A stretch of 22,786 nucleotides of DNA from a virus. The first letter of the stretch is position 1; every line of letters begins with the position of its first letter. The position numbers were made by a program, and so were the translations under genes. The stretch is from IMG/VR virus record IMGVR_UViG_3300013233_000525, positions 1 through 22,786 of that record. One strand, given 5' to 3'. This document shows, piece after piece, positions 1 through 5,723 of the stretch. The notes under the pieces were generated by a model. It was not told the origin of the DNA. It did not search any database and was given only the letters and a program-made list of their open reading frames with translations.

Positions 1-370
1 TGACATCCTGATGCATGTTGAATGAGGCCAGGGCGAGCGATTGCAGGCTGTTGAACTGCGCGATGGCGTGAAGGACGATGGTGTAGGCATTGAAACTGCC
101 TGTGGTGATGGCTGTGATCATTTCGCCAGGTTCGGGCAGGCCGATGTCTGCGAATGCGGAAATCTGGGCGCATTTCTGGCGATGGAAGGAAACACGCGAT
201 GATTCGGCCTTGCGGCGGGCAATATCACCGCGCTTTTCTGCTTCATCAACCAACTCATCGGAATCGCGGCGATCAATGGCGGCGGTATCTTCGCACAGCA
301 GGGCATCAATGTCACAGGACAGGAGATCATCCAGCATGGATTCGGGCGTTTCACAATTCTCCATTTGCAT
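1..370 (-). CDS. Unknown phage protein, C-terminus cut by window edge
   Basis: The reading frame is open from an ATG at 370 to the left edge, so only the first 123 codons are visible. The start overlaps the stop of the upstream gene (370..744) as TGATG, the coupling seen through the whole minus-strand set. A second ATG two codons later (364) is an alternative start. The protein begins with an acidic, Asp/Glu-rich stretch of about 50 residues, then a basic KAESSRVSFHRQK segment, then a more hydrophobic Ala/Phe-rich region. I recognise no domain. Its position after the probable small terminase suggests a packaging or head-region gene, but that is inference from order only. Confidence 0.7.
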   Translation of the reverse strand, partial: MQMENCETPESMLDDLLSCDIDALLCEDTAAIDRRDSDELVDEAEKRGDIARRKAESSRVSFHRQKCAQISAFADIGLPEPGEMITAITTGSFNAYTIVLHAIAQFNSLQSLALASFNMHQDV

Positions 371-744
371 CACCCTTTCATCTGCCGGATGGCTTCGTGG
401 GTTTTGGCGGTCAGTACTTTTTCGGCGTATTCGGAAATCGTGCCATCGGGGAAAATCAGGCGGTTGCCTTTGAGTTGATCGACTTTGAGGCGGACGCGCT
501 TGGATTGGAAACCGACTACGGCGGCGAGTTCTTCGGCATTGTAATCGATGCCCAGCCAGAGCCAGTGCCAGATGGTGTTGTCGCCTTCGGGCATGGGGTC
601 GCTGGTGGGCGTGCGCGTGATGGTGATACGCGGCCAGGCGATCAGCACGCGCTGCGCCATGTCATCATCCAGAATCGGCAGCACATCCATGACCTGCCCT
701 TTCGCCTTCATCGCTTCGAGCGTGGTGGTGTAGGTGTCAGTCAT
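370..744 (-). CDS. Hypothetical phage protein, possible winged-helix-like C-terminus
   Basis: This is a 124-residue protein of unknown function. The C-terminal half (about residues 65-124) contains a stretch with the AEELAAVVGFQSKRVR pattern, followed by a short positively charged turn and a GNRLIFPDGTISEYA segment. It reads like a small helix-turn-helix with a wing, but I cannot assign a family. The N-terminal half has a Trp-rich patch (IWHWLWLGIDY). The gene stops inside the start codon of the next gene. An 82-bp inverted-repeat segment lies just upstream and no strong Shine-Dalgarno is visible before the ATG. The neighbouring small-terminase candidate makes a DNA-packaging role thinkable but unproven. 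Confidence 0.7.
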   Translation of the reverse strand: MTDTYTTTLEAMKAKGQVMDVLPILDDDMAQRVLIAWPRITITRTPTSDPMPEGDNTIWHWLWLGIDYNAEELAAVVGFQSKRVRLKVDQLKGNRLIFPDGTISEYAEKVLTAKTHEAIRQMKG

Positions 745-752
745 AATCTTTG

Positions 753-834
753 TCCACGAATTACACGAATGAACACGAATGAAACAGCAGCGGATGGGCT
801 TGAACTATTCGTGCTAATTCGTGTCATTCGTGGA
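753..834. repeat. Inverted pair of ATTCGTG-type 10-bp-periodic repeats
   Basis: Two imperfect 28-bp arms, 753-780 and 807-834, are reverse complements of each other with a 26-bp spacer. Each arm is a run of degenerate ATTCGTG units spaced about 9-10 bp apart and ends in TTCGTGGA. Together they fill nearly all of the 108-bp gap between the genes starting at 744 and ending at 853. The transcript could fold into a long hairpin. There is no T tract beyond it, so a classical terminator is not supported. Confidence 0.8.
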
Positions 835-852
835 TGATGGTTTTCGGTTGGA

Positions 853-1593
853 TTATTCATCTTTCACTACCTCTGCATCGGTGATTTCGGACTCGTCAAA
901 GGCCGGGACTTGCATGGAATCGGGCAATAGCCGCGAAATCTGGCGGGTGAATTCGGCGGCGGTCTGTTGTTGGGCATCGTCCACGGTGGCTTTGGCGATG
1001 GATTGGGGGGTGGCCAGAAATTCGGGCAGGTTGATGCCGAGCGAACTCATCAGCTTCATCATGGTGGCGATTTGCGGGTTCTCGACTTCTTTTTGGCCGA
1101 TCACTTCGCCGTCCTTGTTGATCAGGTCGGTGGAGATCCATGTGCCGCGCGCCTGAATATCGGCGAACATCTGCTGAATCACCGAGATATTCATGCCCAT
1201 CAGCATGGCCGCCAAGCCCTGCATTTTGCCCATGTCGCCATTCTGGGCGGCGATGATGGCCTCGGTGGATTCTTCGACAATGTTCCAATCGCCCACATCC
1301 AGACATTTGCCGCCGGGCTGGGTTTTGTCGGCCTCGACAAACACACATGGATATTTCGGGCAGGTGGATTTGCACGGTTTGCCGACCATCGAAGCGCGCA
1401 CGGAGCGGGCGGACTGGCCGGTTTTCCATGCATTCATGCCACAGATGGCCTTGCCCTTTTCGGTGATGGGGCCGGTCTTGTTTTTGTTCGCCTCAACCGC
1501 AGCGGCGCGACGCTGGGCAAGTTCCGCCTCAGACAACGGCTTGCCAGCCGGGCGACCGGGCTTTTTGTGCGGGGTGGTTTTTTTGGCGGTCAT
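853..1593 (-). CDS. Putative phage terminase small subunit
   Basis: This is a 246-residue protein. The start at 1593 overlaps the stop of the Mor-like gene as ATGA; the longer open frame upstream only shadows that gene. The N-terminus is Lys/Arg-rich with an AT-hook-like KPGRPAGKP. It is followed by the TGPITEKGKAICGMNAWKTG pattern, a variant of the TGP-T-EGKA-S-NA-KHG motif found in proteins annotated as small terminase or DNA-binding phage proteins. A Cys cluster (CKSTCPKYPC, then GGKC) may bind zinc. The C-terminal half has a helix ending in NPQIATMMKLMSSLGINLPEFL, typical of small terminases that precede the large subunit. The large subunit should lie beyond the left edge. Function rests on motif resemblance and order, so it is moderately sure. 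Confidence 0.55.
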   Translation of the reverse strand: MTAKKTTPHKKPGRPAGKPLSEAELAQRRAAAVEANKNKTGPITEKGKAICGMNAWKTGQSARSVRASMVGKPCKSTCPKYPCVFVEADKTQPGGKCLDVGDWNIVEESTEAIIAAQNGDMGKMQGLAAMLMGMNISVIQQMFADIQARGTWISTDLINKDGEVIGQKEVENPQIATMMKLMSSLGINLPEFLATPQSIAKATVDDAQQQTAAEFTRQISRLLPDSMQVPAFDESEITDAEVVKDE

Positions 1594-1913
1594 GCGTTCT
1601 CCCTCGTGGTTTTCTGTGCGGATACGATCTGCTGGATGCGGCGCGGTTTGAGATTGTATTCGATGGCGAGTTGGCTGGTGTTGGTGCCATCGTAGCGGCG
1701 GCAGATTTCGGCATCGCGGTGGGGTCGGGTCAAGGCCATGATGAAATTCTCGAAGCTGGGGATATACGTCTCGCAACCGCGCTGACCAGCGAGCGTGTCC
1801 AGCACCACCTTGAGCGTCTCGGGGCCGAGAATCTGACCGAGCAATACCAACTCAGAATCAGAATCCGACGAGGCAAGCAAGGTGGCAACATCGGTGGGGG
1901 GGATTTTAGTCAC
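1590..1913 (-). CDS. Mor transcription activator family protein
   Basis: This 107-residue protein is read from a GTG at 1913. Starting further upstream would translate an intergenic repeat (SVKLCVLCGE), so the GTG is preferred although no clear Shine-Dalgarno precedes it. The second half (YIPSFENFIMAL, then RDAEICRRYDGTNTSQLAIEYNLKPRRIQQIV) matches the Mor/C family layout: a short beta segment for dimerisation followed by a helix-turn-helix. In Mu, Mor switches on middle transcription. Here the gene sits directly before the probable packaging gene, overlapping it by ATGA, so it may turn on the late or structural genes. A Mor-type regulator inside a lambda-like early layout is unusual. Confidence 0.8.
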   Translation of the reverse strand: MTKIPPTDVATLLASSDSDSELVLLGQILGPETLKVVLDTLAGQRGCETYIPSFENFIMALTRPHRDAEICRRYDGTNTSQLAIEYNLKPRRIQQIVSAQKTTRENA

Positions 1914-1927
1914 AGTCAAAATATTTT

Positions 1928-1957
1928 CACCACAGAGTACACAGAGTTTCACAGAGT
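1928..1957. repeat. CACAGAG-type 10-bp-periodic repeat
   Basis: Three near-copies of CACAGAG at 10-bp spacing, preceded by CACCA, fill the gap between the Mor-like gene and the next gene upstream. The same type of unit recurs at 2511-2535, 11106-11137, 12737-12768 and 12811-12842. Translated in one frame it gives the characteristic KLCVLCG string. Confidence 0.75.
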
Positions 1958-1970
1958 AAATCAAAATCAA

Positions 1971-2222
1971 TCATGTCAGTTCGTGTGCGGGAATATCTGG
2001 CATGCCATCATCCCAGCCTCTGAGCATGCTTCTCCAGCAATTCGCTACATCGTCACGGCGGCAATTTGAAATGTAGTTGATGCGTGAACCAGCCACTGGG
2101 TTGAAAACACACAGACTGAATTGCATATCTTCCCCGGTTAAATCTTTCAGCTTTAAGGTCAAATCATCAGCTATATCTTTGAGATTCTCCGACACGATCT
2201 TATCAGCAGGTGACAGTCCCAT
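1971..2222 (-). CDS. Small conserved-looking phage protein
   Basis: This 83-residue protein is translated from an ATG at 2222, two bases after the upstream stop. The C-terminal third (INYISNCRRDDVANCWRSML, then GWDDGMPDIPAHE) resembles a small phage protein pattern in which a beta strand with YISN is followed by a helix and a GMPDIPAH tail. I recall it from early or middle phage modules, but no function is established. The N-terminus (SENLKDIADDLTLKLKDLTGEDMQFSL) is predicted helical. It lies in the same transcription unit as the Mor-like regulator. Confidence 0.7.
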   Translation of the reverse strand: MGLSPADKIVSENLKDIADDLTLKLKDLTGEDMQFSLCVFNPVAGSRINYISNCRRDDVANCWRSMLRGWDDGMPDIPAHELT

Positions 2223-2224
2223 AA

Positions 2225-2485
2225 TCAGCGCCGCCTTGCGTTTAAGGCACGCGCTTTGTTGGCTGCTTTTCGAGCCTTTATCCTTTTCGCTTTTCGTTTT
2301 GCTGCTGCAAACCTTGATAATTTGCCGCCGGAAGTCTTGCTGATTGTGACAGACTCCTCGCCGTTCAGAGTGCGCCTAGCTGCGTGCTGTAGGTGATCAG
2401 GGATTGGTTCATAGCCAGAATCCATCGCGCTTATAACCTCATCCATTGTTTTTAAGGATATCAGGTGGTTCGTTTCACAGTGCAT
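2225..2485 (-). CDS. Small basic protein, unknown function
   Basis: This 86-residue protein has a good Shine-Dalgarno (AAGGAG, 7 nt before the ATG at 2485). Residues 1-50 are mixed. From about residue 55 the chain is strongly basic, with alternating Lys/Arg and Ala (FAAAKRKAKRIKARKAANKA), so the tail is probably helical and may bind nucleic acid. It follows the XerC/D-like recombinase after a 59-bp gap that carries a CTCTG repeat. A recombinase accessory role is possible but only guilt by proximity. Confidence 0.65.
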   Translation of the reverse strand: MHCETNHLISLKTMDEVISAMDSGYEPIPDHLQHAARRTLNGEESVTISKTSGGKLSRFAAAKRKAKRIKARKAANKARALNARRR

Positions 2486-2510
2486 TATTTATCTCCTTGT
2501 TTTTAGTTTT

Positions 2511-2535
2511 TCCTCTGTGTTCCTCTGCGGTGAAA
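2511..2535. repeat. CCTCTG-type repeat (reverse orientation)
   Basis: Two CCTCTG units 10 bp apart end in CGGTGAAA, the reverse-strand form of the CACAGAG/CGCAGAG family at 1928-1957 and 12737-12768. It occupies the gap between the recombinase gene and the small basic gene. Confidence 0.7.
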
Positions 2536-2544
2536 TATTTTAAC

Positions 2545-3525
2545 TCATGATGTGACCCCCAGTTTTGCCCAGCGGGATGTGGGGATGCGGGAGCGTTGCA
2601 AATGGCGGTCGGAAATGGCGATGTAGCCCCAGGTGGTCGCTTCGTTGGCGTGACCCATCAACAGGCGGATCGCGCCAACGTCTATGCCCTCGTCGTACAT
2701 GTCGGTGGCGTAGGTGCTGCGGAGTTTGTGCAGGAATACGCCGGTGGTGACGAGGCCGACGCGCTCGGCGGTGCGTTTGATGACGGCGTGCAGGCCGGAA
2801 TTGCCCAGGGCGCGGCCACTGCTGCCGTGGCGGTTGCCGTGCATGGAGGTGAATAGCGCGGGTTCGTCAGGCTGGGCGTGATTGGCGCGGACGATTAGCC
2901 AGGTCTTGAGCAGCGGGACGATAGGGCCTTCAAACGGGATGACGCGATGCTTCGCACCTTTGCCGATGATGTGAACGCGACCGGTGCGGGTGGCGAGGGT
3001 GACTCTGTCCATCGTCAGGGTGGCCATTTCTTGGCGGCGGATGCCGGTGGCGTAGAAGAGAATTAGCAGGCAGCGGTCGCGCAGGGCGGTGTCGTTTTTC
3101 TGGTCGGATTCGGTAAAAAGCAGCATCAATTCGCGGGGGCTGAATTTTTGCGCGGCCTTGCGGCTGAATTTCGGGGTGGGGACATCGTCGCACGGGTTGG
3201 ACGGCAGATGGCCGTGGTCAACCAGCCAGCCACAAACGGTGCGCAGCGATGAGAGGCGGCTGGCGCGGGTGGCGTTGGATCGGTTGTTGCAGTGCAGGGC
3301 GAGGTGCTTCATCCAGGCTTCGACGGTGTCGCGGGTGAGGGGCAAGCCTTCATCGTTCACCCAAGCGAAAAACAGGCGGGTGATGCGACAATATTTCTCG
3401 GCTGCGGTGGTGCTGCAACCTTTGGTGATCACATGGTAGTCGGTGAATGCTTTGGCGTGGTCTGCCGTCCAGGTGAAGTGACTCATGCGGCGCAGCCGCA
3501 AAACCGAAATGCGAAAATCGGCCAT
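2545..3525 (-). CDS. XerC/XerD-like tyrosine recombinase
   Basis: This 326-residue protein has a complete tyrosine-recombinase catalytic set: Arg163 in ATGIRRQE, Lys189 in IIGKGAKHR, His266-x-x-Arg269 in HKLRST, His292 in MGHANEATT, and the nucleophile Tyr301 in TTWGYIAIS. An N-terminal SAM-like core-binding domain spans about residues 18-110. Length and motif wording (GKGAKHR, LMGHAN) fit the XerC/D group rather than the phage integrase at 5724. An alternative start is the Met at residue 14 (3486); neither has a strong Shine-Dalgarno. It may resolve genome multimers, invert a segment, or belong to a separate inserted element. The target site is not known. The adjacent 334-bp gap is the best place to look for it. 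Confidence 0.9.
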   Translation of the reverse strand: MADFRISVLRLRRMSHFTWTADHAKAFTDYHVITKGCSTTAAEKYCRITRLFFAWVNDEGLPLTRDTVEAWMKHLALHCNNRSNATRASRLSSLRTVCGWLVDHGHLPSNPCDDVPTPKFSRKAAQKFSPRELMLLFTESDQKNDTALRDRCLLILFYATGIRRQEMATLTMDRVTLATRTGRVHIIGKGAKHRVIPFEGPIVPLLKTWLIVRANHAQPDEPALFTSMHGNRHGSSGRALGNSGLHAVIKRTAERVGLVTTGVFLHKLRSTYATDMYDEGIDVGAIRLLMGHANEATTWGYIAISDRHLQRSRIPTSRWAKLGVTS

Positions 3526-3859
3526 TTTTTGAGAGCGAGGTAATGTGGGAGGTGGTGCCCGTCTGGCTGAGCTTTTAGGGGGGGGTGGGGGGTGGATAGT
3601 GCCAATGGGTGGAGTGTATCCCTTAAAGTGTAATGATATTGGTGGGTTACAGTGTCCAATGGTTCCGGAGTTTCGATGTTCCGATACTCAAATTTGGTTT
3701 TTCGTTGCCAAAAAACCGTATAGATGCGACATAGCGTGGCGCATGGTGTTGAATTGAGTAATGTCAGCAACAATTGCTTAGAGTCTAGCATCCTGAAAGT
3801 GGTGTAACTACAGAACATTATTACCATTCTCGCCATATAGGCAGGTGAAAAAAGCATGG
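3526..3859. other. 334-bp intergenic region upstream of the XerC/D-like gene
   Basis: I see no convincing gene here. One open frame runs from 3863 across the gap and starts with an ATGA overlap of the P-like stop, but its composition is unlike a protein. The region holds a G8-T-G6-T-G2 tract at 3578-3595, an AT-rich inverted repeat GGTTTTT/AAAAACC at 3697-3718, and three copies of a GTGT/AGTGTA-like element between about 3613 and 3656. It probably contains regulatory or recombinase-binding sequences for the gene at 2545..3525. Confidence 0.45.
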
Positions 3860-4546
3860 TCATGCCAACTCCCTCCGCCCTGCCAAATGGTCTGTCTGGC
3901 CGCCCTTTGTGATGCTTGCGAGATTGGCCATGATAGCTGTCGCTGCGATGGGTGCCGGTGATCCGATGCCTTCGCGTCCGGACATCATCACCGCTTTGGC
4001 TTTGGTTTTTTCTCCGATGAATACGACATCAGGAACCCACTCGCCATGCCCTCCGGCTGAATTGTCGCGCTCCAAAATGCCGGGCAGATATTTCAAGTGT
4101 CCGTTGCCTGGACGATAGGCCGCATAAGCCGCGCAGAATTCCTTGCGCGGAAACGGTGAGTCCACATCCACTTTGCCCAAACGCATCCAATCACCGAACG
4201 CCACCTCGATGGCGTAATGAATCGCCGGATCATCAAACGCGACCGACTGATATGTGCCGTGGCTACCCATCGCATCCATCACGCGTGCCCAGGCATATTC
4301 GCCGGCATCCTTCCGTTCATTCCGATCGCCGGATATTTTCGCAATCACATCCGCTGGCTTTGGTGAATACTGCCCACGATCAGGGCATGAGATATGTGCA
4401 GCCACGCCAGCAGACACCTGATCGATTGAAAACTTGAGCAGACAATGCCACCACAAATTCACCGCAGCCTCAGATGGTGCCTTGCCATACACCTCAAACG
4501 CCGCCTTCAAAATATCGCAGAATCTTTTTTTATCAGCATCAACCAT
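3860..4546 (-). CDS. Phage replication P-like protein (helicase-loader position)
   Basis: This 228-residue protein starts at the ATG at 4546, with GAGGTGG just upstream and an 8-bp overlap with the O-like gene. The N-terminal 65 residues (ADKKRFCDILKAAFEVYGKAPSEA, WWHCLLKFSIDQVSAGVAAHI, then GQYSPKPADVIAKI) match the pattern of small phage proteins that follow replication-initiator genes, in which a helical domain recruits other components. The rest has no motif I recognise. By position it is the analogue of lambda P, a helicase loader, but there is no ATPase motif, so loader function is inferred from gene order. The intergenic gap that follows suggests it ends its translational unit. Confidence 0.65.
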   Translation of the reverse strand: MVDADKKRFCDILKAAFEVYGKAPSEAAVNLWWHCLLKFSIDQVSAGVAAHISCPDRGQYSPKPADVIAKISGDRNERKDAGEYAWARVMDAMGSHGTYQSVAFDDPAIHYAIEVAFGDWMRLGKVDVDSPFPRKEFCAAYAAYRPGNGHLKYLPGILERDNSAGGHGEWVPDVVFIGEKTKAKAVMMSGREGIGSPAPIAATAIMANLASITKGGQTDHLAGRRELA

Positions 4547-5405
4547 TGACCACCTCACCCTCTACCGCAGTTTGATTTTCGTACCAGCCATCAATGCCGC
4601 CTTGCGCCATATCCGCTGTTCGGTCTTTATACCGTCCGGACATCACCGCCTCGATAATTTTTGGCGATAACAACCATCCCAGTGACAGCCCCTTGAAGTG
4701 CCGGCCATCCGGTGCTGTTTTTCTGCCGGTCAAAAATGCACTGGCTTCCGCTTTTTTGAAGAGAGCCACCCAATCATCACGGGGTATATTCTCGGTGACG
4801 TTTTTGATCTTGCTTTTCAGACTTGGATGATTCTTTGCAAAATTGAAATCCACTGCCTTTGCTGAAGGCACAAATTGGTGGTAATCAGCGATCAGTTGAA
4901 GCACGGGATCATCGCACGGTAAACCACTACCTACTGAACACTGATCGCCCTTATGTTCAGTGTTCAGTATCTGTACTTCTGAACTCTGAACGCGCGCGCC
5001 TGCGAGGGAATCCGTAATGACTCCCGATTCAGAACGGGAGTTAATCGGTAGTGACTCCGGACTTTTTTCACCCCTTCTTGTAAATTCATCCCTATATTTC
5101 AATAAGTTAGGAATTTCGACCCGGTAAAAAAACTGGTTTTTTATTTGAGAAACTTCCAACTTTATTAAATCTTTTTCTGCAAAGAGTTTGAAGTTTCTTC
5201 GCACTTTCTGTGCAGAAATGTATAAACTATTTGCCCAAAGTTTTGCAGAATATTTCAAAGAAACTTCATTCTTTTTATCCAACTGCCTCCCCACAATCTC
5301 CAAAAGCATGAAATAAATGCCATATCCTTCGACCCCAGACTCCTGGATCACAGCCATTATTTTCTGATCCTGCGCAGCAGTTGTGACGTGTTTAAACCAA
5401 CGCAT
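4539..5405 (-). CDS. Phage replication O-like protein, winged-helix initiator
   Basis: This 288-residue protein starts at ATG 5405, chosen because GGAG lies 7 nt upstream; an upstream in-frame ATG lacks this. The N-terminus (MRWFKHVTTAAQDQKI, then GVEGYGIYFMLLEIV) matches the winged-helix domain of phage replication proteins related to DnaD/Lin1244-type initiators. A Ser-rich linker (about 115-160) joins it to a C-terminal domain with WVALFKKAEASAFLTGRK and SLGWLLSPKIIEAVMSGRYKDR, the usual C-terminal signature of such proteins. Phage O proteins bind iterons inside or near their own gene, but I could not confirm an iteron set. Base composition is more AT-rich than the flanking genes. Confidence 0.75.
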   Translation of the reverse strand: MRWFKHVTTAAQDQKIMAVIQESGVEGYGIYFMLLEIVGRQLDKKNEVSLKYSAKLWANSLYISAQKVRRNFKLFAEKDLIKLEVSQIKNQFFYRVEIPNLLKYRDEFTRRGEKSPESLPINSRSESGVITDSLAGARVQSSEVQILNTEHKGDQCSVGSGLPCDDPVLQLIADYHQFVPSAKAVDFNFAKNHPSLKSKIKNVTENIPRDDWVALFKKAEASAFLTGRKTAPDGRHFKGLSLGWLLSPKIIEAVMSGRYKDRTADMAQGGIDGWYENQTAVEGEVVNG

Positions 5406-5581
5406 AAACATCTCCAATTTTCAGCGAGCAACAGGCACAATTCAGCACGAATTGACTGTGCCCTAACTGTGCCGTAGGTTTTTTCGGGAATGGTACAAAC
5501 AAAAGGTTTTTGAATTTGAAATAATAACCGGCAATTCTCAGGTTTTGGTAAATAGCCCCAAACACAACCCAACGGACAGTT

Positions 5582-5626
5582 CTTTTAATCCGTGGGCCGA
5601 TGGTTCGAGTCCATCTGGGCGCACCA
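5582..5626 (+). other. 3' half of a tRNA-Lys(UUU)-like gene (att core)
   Basis: From 5582 the sequence reads as an anticodon loop CTTTTAA (anticodon TTT), anticodon-stem 3' strand TCCGT, variable loop GGGCC, T arm GATGG-TTCGAGT-CCATC with a perfect 5-bp stem, acceptor 3' strand TGGGCGC, discriminator A and encoded CCA (5624-5626). The 5' half of a tRNA is absent: upstream bases do not form the D arm or the acceptor 5' strand. ACGGA at 5572-5576 could echo the missing anticodon-stem strand but is displaced by five bases. This is the classic core carried by phages that integrate into a tRNA 3' end and restore it. Confidence 0.8.
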
Positions 5627-5656
5627 GAAAAAAGGTAATGATTGTGGTAATTTATG

Positions 5657-5687
5657 GCGGCTGGTGCTTTTGGCACTGGCCGCTTTT
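5657..5687 (+). terminator. Rho-independent terminator-like hairpin behind the tRNA fragment
   Basis: An 11-bp stem (arms 5657-5667 and 5673-5683, nine Watson-Crick pairs and two G-T wobbles) with loop TTTTG is followed by TTTT at 5684-5687. It points in the tRNA direction, 30 bp after the CCA. It would terminate the restored tRNA transcript after integration and also insulate the convergent integrase gene. Confidence 0.55.
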
Positions 5688-5723
5688 GGTTGGAACTGTG
5701 CCTTAACTGTGCCCCGACTTGGG

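Larger units (their letters stand above)
5455..5713. other. Phage attachment site (attP) with tRNA 3'-half core and flanking arm repeats
   Basis: Two copies of ACTGTGCC in the same orientation, 11 bp apart, lie on the left (5455-5462, 5466-5473) and again on the right (5695-5702, 5706-5713). Between them is the 3' part of a tRNA gene. Integrase arm-binding sites of lambda-type systems are short repeats placed on both sides of the core in attP. After integration the arms are split between attL and attR. Both pairs being present argues that this copy is unrecombined. The integrase gene ends 11 bp to the right. Confidence 0.65.

Noticed and set aside
753-834. CRISPR-like array
   Set aside because: Units are short, degenerate and inverted with no regular unique spacers and no cas genes nearby.
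967-1695. 242-codon plus-strand frame
   Set aside because: Gly/Phe-rich antisense shadow of the small-terminase-like gene; no ribosome site or motif.
1914-1970. N-terminal extension of the Mor-like protein
   Set aside because: The extra residues (SVKLCVLCGE) are a translated intergenic repeat; the same string appears before the serine recombinase.
3483-3863. 126-codon minus-strand frame across the 334-bp gap
   Set aside because: It starts with an ATGA overlap, which is attractive, but the sequence has no domain-like pattern, crosses the G tract as a Pro/His run and overlaps the recombinase start. Left as non-coding.
5582-5626. Functional complete tRNA gene
   Set aside because: Only the anticodon loop onward is present; the D arm and 5' acceptor strand are missing.
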